The notes: generated from the sequence alone by a model not told the origin. A stretch of DNA of 64,000 nt from Pseudomonas syringae KCTC 12500 (GCF_000507185.2 NZ_AYTM02000002.1:5243501-5307500), one strand, 5' to 3'; positions 9,747 through 18,272 are shown, numbered from the stretch's first letter. Numbers and translations: made by a program.

Positions 9747-10559
9747 GTGACCGATTATCAAAGTTTCCGGGTCGAGCTGGCCGACAGCATTGCTCACGTA
9801 CAAATCAACCGGCCTGAAAAACTCAACGCAATGAACGAGTCGTTCTGGACGGAGATAATCGACATTTTCGACTGGATAGAGCGCACTGACGAGGTACGCG
9901 TCGTGGTACTCAGCGGTGCGGGCAAACACTTTTCGTCAGGTATCGATCTGGCACTGCTGGCCTCGGTCGCCAGCCAGATGGGCAAGGATGCCGGGCGTAA
10001 TGCCCGTCTGTTGCGGCGCAAGATCCGCGACATGCAGGCCTCGTTCACTGCCGTGGACAATTGCCGAAAACCGGTTCTCGCCGCCATTCAAGGCTATTGC
10101 CTGGGCGGCGCCATCGACCTGATTTCCGCGTGTGACATGCGTTATGCGGCGGCCGACGCGCAGTTCGCCATTCGCGAGATCGACATGGGCATGGCCGCCG
10201 ATGTCGGCACGCTGCAAAGGCTGCCAAGGATCATCGGTGATGGTGTATTGCGCGAACTGGCCTACACCGGGCGTACCGTCGGCGCTGAAGAGGCGCAACG
10301 GATCGGGCTGGTCAATCGCACCTTCGATGACCCGGACGGTCTGTTGCAGGGTGTCCTGGCGGTGGCTCGGGAAATAGCCGGCAAATCGCCCCTCGCCATC
10401 GAGGGCACCAAGCAAATGATCAGCTACATGCGTGATCACAGAGTGGAGGACGGTCTGGAACACGTTGCCATCTGGAACGCAGCCATGCTGCAATCACCTG
10501 ACCTGAAATTGGCGATGGCTGCGCAGATGAGCAAGCAGAAGCCGGTCTTCGATAATTGA
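9747..10559 (+). CDS. Enoyl-CoA hydratase/isomerase family, dienoyl-CoA isomerase-like
   Basis: A 270-aa crotonase. The oxyanion-hole segments are HFSSGIDL and GYCLGGAIDL. Downstream, SACDMRYA, REIDMGMA and AADVGTLQRLP supply the three acidic residues characteristic of delta3,5-delta2,4-dienoyl-CoA isomerase (ECH1; Asp, Glu, Asp), rather than the Glu pair of ordinary hydratases. It likely rearranges double bonds during degradation of odd-position unsaturated fatty acids. The start is GTG at 9747, preceded by a GAGGA-like ribosome site. It is divergent from the kaiC operon and 39 bp ahead of nudC. Confidence 0.88.
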   Translation: MTDYQSFRVELADSIAHVQINRPEKLNAMNESFWTEIIDIFDWIERTDEVRVVVLSGAGKHFSSGIDLALLASVASQMGKDAGRNARLLRRKIRDMQASFTAVDNCRKPVLAAIQGYCLGGAIDLISACDMRYAAADAQFAIREIDMGMAADVGTLQRLPRIIGDGVLRELAYTGRTVGAEEAQRIGLVNRTFDDPDGLLQGVLAVAREIAGKSPLAIEGTKQMISYMRDHRVEDGLEHVAIWNAAMLQSPDLKLAMAAQMSKQKPVFDN

Positions 10560-10598
10560 TACATGACAAAGGCTCGAGTCTGAGCTAAGGAGTTTCCC

Positions 10599-11435
10599 AT
10601 GTCGCGCCCGGAGCGTTGGACAACTGCAGTTCTGGATGTCGAGGCCCCTGGCGGTTTGGCTGTGGTTCAGGGGGATCAGGGTTTTTTGCTGGATGCCAAT
10701 GGGGTGCTGTTCCCCAGAAACTGGGTGGCTGCGCAGGACCTGCCGGTGCAGAGCGAGCACGGCATCGGCTATTTCGACGGTGAGCCTGTCTACCTGCTGG
10801 TGCTGGAACGCTCGGTTAGCGTCGAGGGTTGCGCCTGGCAGGGCTTGCGTCAGTTCATGCTGGAAGGCGATTTCGCTGTTTTCCAGATGCTCGGCTACGC
10901 CGCGCAAGTCAGCACATGGGCCAGAGAACACCGTTTCTGCGGTGCCTGCGGTCGTCCCACCGTGCAGATTCGCGGAGAGCGGGCGATGTTCTGCGAGCAC
11001 GATAACCTGCGGCTGTACCCGCGTATTTCGCCGAGCATGATCGTGCTGGTTACCCGGGGTGATGAAATCCTGCTGGCCCGCTCACCGCGTTTCGTCACCG
11101 GTATGTACAGCGCACTGGCCGGGTTCGTGGAGCCGGGTGAATCTGCCGAGGACTGCGTACACCGCGAGGTGATGGAAGAGGTGCAGGTGCGCATCAAGAA
11201 CCTCAAGTACCGGGGCAGTCAGTGCTGGCCGTTCCCGCACTCGATGATGCTCGGGTTCCATGCCGAATACGAAAGCGGCGAAATCGTGCCACAGGCAGAA
11301 GAAATCGAAGACGCACGCTGGTTTCATGTCGATGACCTGCCGCCGTTACCAGCCAATCGGTCAATTGCCCGTTACCTTATCGAGGCGTACCTGGCCGAGC
11401 GTTCAGGCGCCCCCGAACCAGTGCTGCCAGGCTAG
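10599..11435 (+). CDS. nudC: NAD(H) pyrophosphatase / RNA decapping hydrolase NudC
   Basis: A 278-aa Nudix hydrolase of the NudC type that splits NADH into NMNH and AMP and removes NAD caps from RNA. A zinc-ribbon segment ([11 protein letters not shown], then MFCEHDN) precedes the Nudix box (GFVEPGES through REVMEE). The NudC-specific motif SQ.WPFP.S follows as SQCWPFPHS. Two oddities are visible. The fourth zinc Cys of the E. coli enzyme is replaced (CEHD instead of C..C), and the usual Pro of SQPWPFP is Cys. The start has AAGGAG upstream. The 3' end overlaps the convergent permease gene by 33 bp. Confidence 0.93.
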   Translation: MSRPERWTTAVLDVEAPGGLAVVQGDQGFLLDANGVLFPRNWVAAQDLPVQSEHGIGYFDGEPVYLLVLERSVSVEGCAWQGLRQFMLEGDFAVFQMLGYAAQVSTWAREHRFCGACGRPTVQIRGERAMFCEHDNLRLYPRISPSMIVLVTRGDEILLARSPRFVTGMYSALAGFVEPGESAEDCVHREVMEEVQVRIKNLKYRGSQCWPFPHSMMLGFHAEYESGEIVPQAEEIEDARWFHVDDLPPLPANRSIARYLIEAYLAERSGAPEPVLPG

Positions 11436-12182
11436 GCGCACGGTCAGGCCCAGTACCACGGTGATGAACACCGGTCGGATGAATTTGGCACCACCCTTGA
11501 TCGCGGTGCCTGCACCGAAGTAGGCACCGAGCATCACCGCAAGGCCCATGCTCAGGCCGATGATGTAATCCACCTGGCCAGAAAAGATGAACACCGACAA
11601 TGCCACGGCATTGCTGACGAAGTTCATGCTGCGCGCCACGCCGCTGGCCTTGACCAGATCCACCGGGTAGAGCAGCAGGGTACTGACTGTCCAGAAGGCA
11701 CCGGTACCCGGCCCGGCAACACCGTCGTAGAAACCCAGTCCCAGTCCTTGCGGCAGCTGCCATTTCTTCTTGATCGGCGCATTGCTGTCCAGGGGCGCCT
11801 TGGGCGTGCCACCAAACAACAAGTACAGCCCGCAACCGAACACAATCACCGGCAACATCTGGTTCAGCCATTCGGCTGGCAGGTAATGGGCGATCACCGC
11901 GCCCAGCGCAGCACCGACGGCAGTGCCGAGCACTGCATGCAGCCATTGTCTTGGGTCAAACAGCTTGCGACGGTAGAAGGTGAAACTGGCCGTCGCTGAA
12001 CCAAAGGTCGAGCTGAGCTTGTTGGTGCCCAGCACCAGATGCGGCGGCAGGCCGGCTGTCATCAGCGCAGGGGTGGTCAGCAGTCCGCCGCCACCGGCGA
12101 TGGCATCTATGAATCCCGCTATGAAAGCGACCACGGCAAGAATGGCGAGGGTGGTCAGGTCGACGCTGAGTTCAAAAGGCAT
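11403..12182 (-). CDS. TSUP family (TauE/SafE) membrane permease
   Basis: A 259-aa polytopic membrane protein with about eight hydrophobic segments. The family signature is [17 protein letters not shown] near the N-terminus and a related [11 protein letters not shown] stretch near the end. TSUP proteins export small organic or sulfur anions; the substrate here is unknown. I chose the ATG at 12182 (MPFELSVD) because further upstream the frame encodes Arg- and Cys-rich sequence unlike a real N-terminus. It lies 92 bp downstream of the Gfo/Idh gene on the same strand and converges on nudC with a 33-bp 3' overlap. Confidence 0.9.
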   Translation of the reverse strand: MPFELSVDLTTLAILAVVAFIAGFIDAIAGGGGLLTTPALMTAGLPPHLVLGTNKLSSTFGSATASFTFYRRKLFDPRQWLHAVLGTAVGAALGAVIAHYLPAEWLNQMLPVIVFGCGLYLLFGGTPKAPLDSNAPIKKKWQLPQGLGLGFYDGVAGPGTGAFWTVSTLLLYPVDLVKASGVARSMNFVSNAVALSVFIFSGQVDYIIGLSMGLAVMLGAYFGAGTAIKGGAKFIRPVFITVVLGLTVRLAWQHWFGGA

Positions 12183-12274
12183 GGTGGCAGAGGGCTTATG
12201 GCGAGGACGGCAAGGGGGCAGAATGGCTGCCCGAACGTGGCGCATTCTACCCCTTGTACAACGTTTGCAGGAAG

Positions 12275-13423
12275 TCAGATGTCGGTGAGCGCGACCCAGC
12301 GTTGCTCGGCAGCGGCCACGCGAATGGCCGTCGCCAGGCGCTCGATTTGCCACGCTTCCTCGAAGTCCGGGCCACGGCTGCGCTGACCGCATACGGCCTG
12401 GATGAGCGCTTGTACTTCGAGCGCCTTGAGCTCGTTGTAGCCCAACTGGTGGCCGGGAGCCGGGCAGAATGCGGCATAACCCGGTTGTGCAGGGCCTGCC
12501 AGCAGACGCTGAAAACCATCGCGTCCGGCTGCGCCTGTACGGTAGAGACGCAGCTCGTTGAGCCGCTCCTGATCGAACGCCAGCGTGCCCTTGGTGCCGC
12601 TGATCTCGAAACTCAGATGGTTTTTGTAGCCGTGTTTGAGCCAACTGCTGCTGAAGGTTCCGCGCGCACCGTTGGCAAAGCGCAGAAGCGCGTGGGTCTG
12701 GTCGTCCACTGCAATGGCGCGGATCTGCTGGCTGCCGAGGCTCGCCGGGCGTTCACGGTGTACGGTGCTGGAGTCAGCGCAGACTGCTTCGACGTCGCCC
12801 AGCAAATGACGAGCCATCGCCAGCAAGTGGCTGCCCAGATCGGCCAGCGCACCGCCCGCATGCGCCGCTTCACAGCGCCACGACCAGGGTGAGGCCGGAT
12901 TACCCATGAAATCCTCGCTGAACTCGCCCTGAAAGCTGACGATCTCGCCCAGCTCGCCGGCTTCGATCATTTCTCTGGCAAGGCCGATCATCGGGTTGTG
13001 CTGGTAGTTGTAGCCGACCTGGGTGACGACCCCCGCAGCCTTGGCGCTACGGCGCATTTCATCGGCCTGGGCGAGGCTCACGGCCAGCGGCTTTTCGCAA
13101 TACACGGCCTTGCCTGCAGCGATGGCGGCCATGGCCATGGGAAAGTGCAGGTGATTGGGGGTGGTAATCGCCACGATCTGCACGTACGGGTCATCGATCA
13201 ACTGCTGCCAGTCAGCGTGGCTGCGGTCGAACCCCCAGGCGCTTGCGCATTGCTCAGCGCGCGCACTGTCGGCGTCCGCCAGCGCGGAGAGCCGTATACG
13301 TGCAGGCAGATCAAGCGCGGCGTTGGCGTTGCCGAACGCCAACGCATGGGCGCGGCCCATGAAGCCGGTGCCGATCAGTCCGATACCCAATTGCGCAGGT
13401 GATGTGGAAAGGGATTCCCGCAT
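12275..13423 (-). CDS. Gfo/Idh/MocA family NAD(P)-dependent oxidoreductase
   Basis: A 382-aa protein with an N-terminal Rossmann fold (GLIGTGFMGRAHA). The family's CEKPLA motif supplies the Lys, and a C-terminal alpha/beta domain holds GGALADLGSHLLAMARHLLG with the conserved Asp and His. It probably oxidises or reduces a sugar, polyol or inositol-type substrate; specificity cannot be read from the sequence. An AT-rich stretch with palindromes immediately upstream (13454-13486) suggests its own repressor-controlled promoter. The TSUP permease follows and could export a product. Confidence 0.9.
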   Translation of the reverse strand: MRESLSTSPAQLGIGLIGTGFMGRAHALAFGNANAALDLPARIRLSALADADSARAEQCASAWGFDRSHADWQQLIDDPYVQIVAITTPNHLHFPMAMAAIAAGKAVYCEKPLAVSLAQADEMRRSAKAAGVVTQVGYNYQHNPMIGLAREMIEAGELGEIVSFQGEFSEDFMGNPASPWSWRCEAAHAGGALADLGSHLLAMARHLLGDVEAVCADSSTVHRERPASLGSQQIRAIAVDDQTHALLRFANGARGTFSSSWLKHGYKNHLSFEISGTKGTLAFDQERLNELRLYRTGAAGRDGFQRLLAGPAQPGYAAFCPAPGHQLGYNELKALEVQALIQAVCGQRSRGPDFEEAWQIERLATAIRVAAAEQRWVALTDI

Positions 13424-13453
13424 GACATTCTCCAGAACGGATTGTTGTTATGA

Positions 13454-13486
13454 GGAAAATATATTCCATAAATTTTAATAATGGAA
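13454..13486. promoter_or_regulatory. AT-rich palindromic operator candidate upstream of the Gfo/Idh gene
   Basis: Two overlapping inverted repeats lie in a notably AT-rich gap: GGAAAATATATTCC (13454-13467) and TTCCAT ... ATGGAA (13464-13469 with 13481-13486). They sit about 30-65 bp upstream of the Gfo/Idh start, where a repressor of the GntR, LacI or RpiR kind would bind. The cognate regulator is not in this window. Confidence 0.4.
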
Positions 13487-13523
13487 AATTAATTCAATTT
13501 CTTTTTGCCAGTCGCGTGAACCT

Positions 13524-14291
13524 TCAGGATAAGAAGCCGCCGTCGACGTTCAGCGCCACGCCGGTGGTATAGCTGGAGGCCTCGCTGGCAAGGTAAAGCA
13601 CCGCGCCGGCCATCTCGCTCGGAGCGGCAACGCGTTTCAGTGGAATTTGCGACAGCGCCATGTTGAGGATCGCGTCGTTCTTGACCAGTGCCGATGCGAA
13701 CTTGGTGTCGGTCAAACCGGGAAGCAGGGCGTTGCAACGAATACCGAACTCGGCGCACTCCTTGGCAAACACCTTGGTCATGTTGACCACGGCTGCCTTG
13801 GTCATCGAATAGACGCCTTGATAGGCGCCCGGCGATACCGCGTTGATGGACGCCACGTTGATGATGCTGCCGCCGCCGTTTTCGCGCATCAGCTTGCCGG
13901 CTTCGACGGACATGAAAAAGTAGCCGCGAATGTTGACGTCGACTGTCTTCTGGAAGGCGCCGGGATCGGTGTCCAGCACGTTGCAGAACTGTGGGTTGGT
14001 GGCGGCGTTGTTGACCAATACATCCAGGCGCCCGAACTGTTGGCGAATCTGCGCGAATGCACTGCTTATCTGTTCCAGCTCACCGATGTGGCAGGCGATG
14101 GCTGTTGCCTTGCCGCCCTCGCTGACGATGGCGTCCGCCACTGCCTGGCAACCCTCGAGCCTGCGACTTGAGACGATAACGTGCGCGCCTTGCTGGGCCA
14201 GCAGCCGAGCAATGGCTTCACCGATTCCTCGGCTGGCACCTGAAACGAATGCAACCTTGCCATCAAGGTCGAAGAGCTGGGTTCTGGACAT
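13524..14291 (-). CDS. Short-chain dehydrogenase/reductase
   Basis: A 255-aa classical SDR with cofactor motif VSGASRGIGEA, NNAAT in the structural motif (normally NNAG), catalytic Ser in NVASINA, YSMTK as the Tyr-Lys pair, and a C-terminal LNVDGGF. It is an NAD(P)H-dependent oxidoreductase of unknown substrate. It lies 27 bp downstream of the ACAD10/11-type phosphotransferase on the same strand. That suggests a joint role in hydroxyacyl-CoA or related fatty-acid catabolism, where the kinase phosphorylates and an SDR interconverts hydroxy and keto forms (inference). Confidence 0.9.
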   Translation of the reverse strand: MSRTQLFDLDGKVAFVSGASRGIGEAIARLLAQQGAHVIVSSRRLEGCQAVADAIVSEGGKATAIACHIGELEQISSAFAQIRQQFGRLDVLVNNAATNPQFCNVLDTDPGAFQKTVDVNIRGYFFMSVEAGKLMRENGGGSIINVASINAVSPGAYQGVYSMTKAAVVNMTKVFAKECAEFGIRCNALLPGLTDTKFASALVKNDAILNMALSQIPLKRVAAPSEMAGAVLYLASEASSYTTGVALNVDGGFLS

Positions 14292-14318
14292 GTCATTTCC
14301 TTGTCTTGGCGCTGGCGG

Positions 14319-15386
14319 TCAGAGGCTGGATTTTTCGATCACGCTCAGGCTCATCTGCTCCAGCAGCCTGTTCATGTGAATGAATTGGGCAAAGCGTTTG
14401 TCCTGGGTCTGGCCATGGAAAAACCGGTAGTAGATCTGTTGCACGATACCGGCCAGACGGAACAGGCCATAGGTGTAGTAAAAATCGAAATTGTCTATGC
14501 GCACGCCAGCGCGCTCGGCGTAATAGTCGACAAATGCCTGGCGGGTCAGCATCCCCGGCGCATTGCTCGGCTGGCGGCGCATCAATTGAACCGGGGCTGG
14601 ATCGTCGGCCTGTACCCAGTAGGCGAGGGTGTTGCCCAGGTCCATGAGCGGATCGCCGAGCGTAGTCAACTCCCAGTCCAGCACGCCGATGATCTGCATC
14701 GGGTTGGCCGGGTCGAGGATCACATTGTCGAAACGGTAGTCGTTGTGCACGATGCTCGAGGTGGGCGAGTCGGCAGGCATTTTGTCTACCAGCCAGCGCT
14801 TGACCTGCTCCCACGCTGGAGCGTCCGGGGTCAGTGCTTTTTCATAGCGTTCGGACCAGCCGGAGATCTGCCGTTGTACATAGCCTTGCGGCTTGCCGAG
14901 GTCACCCAGGCCACAGGCCTGATAATCGACGCGATGCAAGTCCACCATCTTGTCGATGAAGTTTTTGCACAGCTGTTCGGTCTGTGTTGCATCCAGCGCC
15001 AGTTCCGACGGCAGGTCAGAGCGCAGGATGATCCCCTTGACGCGCTGCATGACGTAGAACTCCGAGCCGATCAGTGACTCGTCCGTGCAGTACAGATACG
15101 CCTCGGGACAGTAGGGAAAGGCTTCCTTGAGCTGATTGAGAATGCGGTATTCGCGACCCATGTCATGGGCTGAGCGCGCCTTGTGTCCGAAAGGTGGACG
15201 ACGCAGTACCAGTTCCCGCTCAGGGTACTGAAGCAGATAGGTCAGGTTCGATGCGCCGCCCGGAAACTGACTGATCGTCGGTGTGCCGTGAAGATCCGGC
15301 ACGTGCGCCTTCAGGTACGCATCGATCAGGGAGGCGTCCAGTTCTTCGCCGTTGCGAATCTCGGTGGACTGGTCAGTCAGTGCCAT
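14319..15386 (-). CDS. Phosphotransferase (APH / ACAD10-11 kinase type)
   Basis: A 355-aa protein with an aminoglycoside-phosphotransferase-like kinase fold: a nucleotide-binding N-lobe (FPGGASNLTYLL ... LVLRRPPFG), the catalytic loop VHNDYRFDNVI, and the metal-binding DWELTTLGDP. This pattern is that of the kinase half of mammalian ACAD10/ACAD11 and of LvaA in Pseudomonas, which phosphorylate 4-hydroxyacyl-CoAs. It is therefore probably a catabolic hydroxyacyl-CoA kinase rather than a resistance gene. It is followed by the SDR in a short operon. The start at 15386 lies in an intergenic region with hairpins on both strands. Confidence 0.88.
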   Translation of the reverse strand: MALTDQSTEIRNGEELDASLIDAYLKAHVPDLHGTPTISQFPGGASNLTYLLQYPERELVLRRPPFGHKARSAHDMGREYRILNQLKEAFPYCPEAYLYCTDESLIGSEFYVMQRVKGIILRSDLPSELALDATQTEQLCKNFIDKMVDLHRVDYQACGLGDLGKPQGYVQRQISGWSERYEKALTPDAPAWEQVKRWLVDKMPADSPTSSIVHNDYRFDNVILDPANPMQIIGVLDWELTTLGDPLMDLGNTLAYWVQADDPAPVQLMRRQPSNAPGMLTRQAFVDYYAERAGVRIDNFDFYYTYGLFRLAGIVQQIYYRFFHGQTQDKRFAQFIHMNRLLEQMSLSVIEKSSL

Positions 15387-15493
15387 ACGTATCCCTTGTG
15401 TTTATTTTGGTCAGCGCAAACTATTGACTAATCTAATGATCGTCCAATCCACGATCAAGCATATGACCGCTTTATAGGCTAGCGTGTTGCCGG

Positions 15494-15520
15494 GCAATCA
15501 GTGGCTCTGATTGCTTTTTT
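15494..15520 (+). terminator. Orphan rho-independent terminator on the plus strand
   Basis: An 8-bp stem (GCAATCAG / CTGATTGC) with a 5-nt loop is followed by six T on the plus strand. All genes from 11403 to 16682 are on the minus strand, so no annotated gene ends here. It could stop antisense transcription or end a short unannotated RNA starting around 15390-15490. Confidence 0.55.
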
Positions 15521-15538
15521 ACAGAAAGGTGCGCGCAT

Positions 15539-15569
15539 AAAAAACCGAAGCCGGCAGGGCTTCGGTTTT
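15539..15569 (-). terminator. Rho-independent terminator of the phosphatase-SCP2 operon
   Basis: Read on the minus strand, a 12-bp stem (AAAACCGAAGCC / GGCTTCGGTTTT) with a short loop runs directly into a T-run. It lies 30 bp after the stop of the SCP2 gene and would end that transcript before the phosphotransferase operon. Confidence 0.85.
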
Positions 15570-15598
15570 CAGGTGGTACAGTCTGCTGCGCTGCAGGT

Positions 15599-15916
15599 TT
15601 ATACCGGGAACAGTTCGCTGAGCTTCATGGCCAGCATCATGTCGCCTTCGGCACGCAGCTTGCCACCCATGAACGCCTGCATGCCGTCGGTCTCGCCGCT
15701 GACGATGCCCTTGAGGGTCTGGCTGTCCATGACCAGGGTCACGTTGGCGTCCGGGTTTTCGCCTTCCTGCAGTTCGCAGGTGCTGTCCTTGACGATCAGG
15801 GCGTAATGCTTGTCTTCGTCGGTGATGTTGAAGCCGAAGACCAGGTCCAGACCGGCAGCAGCAGCTGGGTTGAACTTGTTTTTCATGGTCTGTACAGCGT
15901 CTGCTACTGAGGTCAT
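15599..15916 (-). CDS. SCP2 sterol-binding domain lipid-carrier protein
   Basis: A 105-aa protein consisting of a single SCP2 fold. Recognisable features are the early FNPAAAAGLDLVFGFNITDEDKH region and the C-terminal MGGKLRAEGDMMLAMKLSELF, the usual G.L...GD...A..L segment. Such proteins bind acyl-CoAs or other lipids and hand them to beta-oxidation enzymes. It sits 55 bp downstream of the histidine phosphatase gene and ends at a clear terminator. Neighbouring acyl-CoA genes fit a role in lipid handling. Confidence 0.9.
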   Translation of the reverse strand: MTSVADAVQTMKNKFNPAAAAGLDLVFGFNITDEDKHYALIVKDSTCELQEGENPDANVTLVMDSQTLKGIVSGETDGMQAFMGGKLRAEGDMMLAMKLSELFPV

Positions 15917-15971
15917 GGGGTGATCCTTTTAGAGTGAGTGCCAGCGTCCGACAGGACGCTATTGGCCGGGC

Positions 15972-16682
15972 TCAGCGATAGGTGATGAGCTCCGGCGCCT
16001 TCAGCAGTTGCAAATGTGTGTAACCGTTGAAGGAAGCCAGGGTCACGTCGTTGCCTTTGAATTTAAGCTGGTGCAACGACGTGTTGACGATGTGCCAGTG
16101 AAGCTCCAGCGCCTTTGATGCAGGCATTCCGGTAATAAGATGCAGCAGGGCGGTAATGGTGCCGCCGGAGGTGAATACCGCGATACGCTCATGCGAACCG
16201 GCAGCCTGGAGAATCCGCTTCAGGCCTGCTTCAACGCGCGTCACAAACGCCTGCCAGCTTTGCAGCCCCGGTGTGTCGTGGTTGCCACTCAGCCAGCGCC
16301 TGGTAATCAGGTTGAACAGGCGCTGGAACCCTGCAGGGTTTGCGGCGGCATCGCGCAGAATATCCAGCGCTTGTGGTTCATCTTCGAGCATCGCCGGTAT
16401 CAACGCCCTGATCACACCTTCGGCATCAAATTCATCGAACGCGCTGTCCAGCTGCACATCAGGCGTATCGAGGCCTGCCTCGGTGTACTGGCCCAGCACA
16501 TGCTGGGCGGTGTCTTTCTGGCGCATGAGCTCGCCGGACACACAGCGATCGAAGCTCAGGCCCTGCTCGGCAAGGTAGGCGCCCAGCACTTGAGACTGAC
16601 GAATCCCCATGGGCGACAGCACGTCGTAATTCTCTGCACCAAATGAGGCCTGGCCATGTCGTATCAGGTAGATGCTGCCCAC
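15972..16682 (-). CDS. Histidine phosphatase family protein
   Basis: A 236-aa protein with the phosphoglycerate-mutase-like catalytic motif LIRHGQASFG at residues 5-15. The second His lies in the C-terminal half (VFTSGGTITALLHLITG region). The substrate cannot be told from sequence; family members act on small phosphate esters. It is first in a two-gene operon with SCP2 and divergent from sohB. The start is the ATG at 16682, 205 bp from the sohB start. Confidence 0.88.
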   Translation of the reverse strand: MGSIYLIRHGQASFGAENYDVLSPMGIRQSQVLGAYLAEQGLSFDRCVSGELMRQKDTAQHVLGQYTEAGLDTPDVQLDSAFDEFDAEGVIRALIPAMLEDEPQALDILRDAAANPAGFQRLFNLITRRWLSGNHDTPGLQSWQAFVTRVEAGLKRILQAAGSHERIAVFTSGGTITALLHLITGMPASKALELHWHIVNTSLHQLKFKGNDVTLASFNGYTHLQLLKAPELITYR

Positions 16683-16887
16683 GTCCGTTTCTTCTCGGTA
16701 CGCCGAAGGTCCTGCGAGGTTATGAGGGATGCCTGGGGACTGTCAATGAAAAAACATACGCTCGTTTGAAATCATCGTTTTAATGGTTTGTAACGGGTCA
16801 TTGGCTGGTGCGCCGCACAGGGCGTCGGTATGCTGCATTCATCACAGGCCTTGATTGGTAAGGGCCTGACACTAATGAGGGATATTC

Positions 16888-17910
16888 GTGGATTTCGTTG
16901 TCGATTACGCAAGTTTTCTGGCCAAGACCGTGACGCTGGTGATCGCCATCGTTGTGGTGCTGGTTGCCATTGCGTCCATGCGTGGCAAGGGCCGACGCAA
17001 GTCGTCCGGACAATTGCAGGTCACCCGGCTCAATGACTTCTATAAAGGCCTGCGCGAACGCCTTGAGCAGTCATTGCTGGATAAAGAGCGCCTGAAGACG
17101 CTGCGCAAGGAGCAAGGCAAGGCGCTGAAGAAAGAGAAAAAGCAGGCCGAGCCCAAGGCCCGTGTCTACGTGCTGGATTTCGACGGTGACATCAAGGCCT
17201 CGGCCACTGAAAGCATGCGTCATGAAATCACCGCGCTGCTGACCCTGGCCACCGACAGGGACGAAGTGGTGCTGCGCCTGGAAAGCGGCGGCGGTATGGT
17301 CCACAGCTACGGCCTGGCGTCCTCGCAACTGGCGCGCATCCGTCAGGCGGGCATCCCGCTGACCGTATGCATCGACAAGGTCGCTGCGAGCGGTGGCTAT
17401 ATGATGGCGTGCATAGGCAACAAGATCATCAGCGCACCGTTCGCCATCCTCGGGTCCATTGGCGTGGTGGCACAGCTGCCCAACGTCAATCGCTTGCTGA
17501 AAAAGCACGACATCGATTTCGAAGTGCTGACCGCAGGTGAATACAAGCGCACCCTGACCGTGTTTGGCGAAAACACCGAAAAGGGCCGCGAGAAATTCCA
17601 GCAGGACCTGGACATCACCCACGATCTGTTCAAGAACTTCGTTGCCAGCTACCGCCCGCAATTATCCATCGACGAAGTGGCGACCGGCGAGGTATGGCTG
17701 GGCATGGCTGCGGTCGACAAGCTGCTGGTCGATGAACTCAAGACTAGTGACGAGTACCTGGCTGAGCGGGCCAAGGATGCAGACGTGTTCCACCTGCACT
17801 ACGTGCAACGCAAGAGCCTGCAAGAGCGCATGGGCATGGCGGCAGCCACCTCAGCGGATCAACTGGCCACCAAGTGGTGGGGACGTTTGACCCAGCAGCG
17901 GTTCTGGTAG
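16888..17910 (+). CDS. sohB: Inner-membrane S49 peptidase SohB
   Basis: A 340-aa signal-peptide-peptidase-like protease. An N-terminal membrane anchor (FLAKTVTLVIAIVVVLVAIA) is followed by a basic, charged linker rich in Lys. The protease domain has nucleophile Ser in VAASGGYMMA and a downstream Lys in AGEYKRTLTVFGEN, the S49 Ser-Lys dyad region. The start is GTG at 16888 with GAGGG upstream. It is monocistronic and followed by a repeat-rich gap. Confidence 0.92.
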   Translation: MDFVVDYASFLAKTVTLVIAIVVVLVAIASMRGKGRRKSSGQLQVTRLNDFYKGLRERLEQSLLDKERLKTLRKEQGKALKKEKKQAEPKARVYVLDFDGDIKASATESMRHEITALLTLATDRDEVVLRLESGGGMVHSYGLASSQLARIRQAGIPLTVCIDKVAASGGYMMACIGNKIISAPFAILGSIGVVAQLPNVNRLLKKHDIDFEVLTAGEYKRTLTVFGENTEKGREKFQQDLDITHDLFKNFVASYRPQLSIDEVATGEVWLGMAAVDKLLVDELKTSDEYLAERAKDADVFHLHYVQRKSLQERMGMAAATSADQLATKWWGRLTQQRFW

Positions 17911-17925
17911 GTGTGAGTGAAAAAC

Positions 17926-18028
17926 TGACTTGAACCGAACGCCAATCAACCTGACATCCCAGAACCGCTGTGTGACGCGGAGCGTCACGAACTGCACTCC
18001 CAAGCGGAGCATGGGAACGATAGTCATC
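17926..18028. repeat. 103-bp REP-type direct repeat, copy A
   Basis: This stretch matches 18316-18418 base for base over most of its 103 positions, in the same orientation. It contains GTGACGCGGAGCGTCAC, a hairpin with a 7-bp stem, and a degenerate CCCAAGCGGAGCATGGG hairpin. These resemble the GTGACGC and CCCACGC hairpins of Pseudomonas REP elements. It starts 16 bp after the sohB stop. Confidence 0.8.
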
Positions 18029-18137
18029 AGTTTCAGAGCCGTGCCTTTAGCCAAATCCAAATTGCTCTAAAGTGCTTTTCAACCGCGATGGCCCTGACGA
18101 CGCAAATTGCGACGTAAGTGACGGCTGAGTCCTGGCG

Positions 18138-18218
18138 CTGATCCGGGGGTAGCCTGGCAGGACGCCAGGCTAGCCGCACCGGGCCATGGAATGCCCGTTG
18201 CGGCGACCCCCGGATCAG
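18138..18218. repeat. Inverted-repeat element predicted to form a three-way junction
   Basis: A 13-bp outer stem (CTGATCCGGGGGT at 18138-18150 with ACCCCCGGATCAG at 18206-18218) encloses two complete inner hairpins. They are AGCCTGGC/GCCAGGCT at 18151-18171 and GCCGCACCGGGC/GCCCGTTGCGGC at 18173-18204. Only one base separates the inner hairpins. Such complete pairing in a non-coding gap suggests a mobile or structural repeat, or a structured RNA. An open frame crosses it on the minus strand (18033-18347), but its low-complexity composition looks spurious. Confidence 0.7.
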
Positions 18219-18272
18219 TGACAGGGCGAAGGAACCCGACGAAGTCAGGCCGGAAACGGAGCTGGGACTTTG

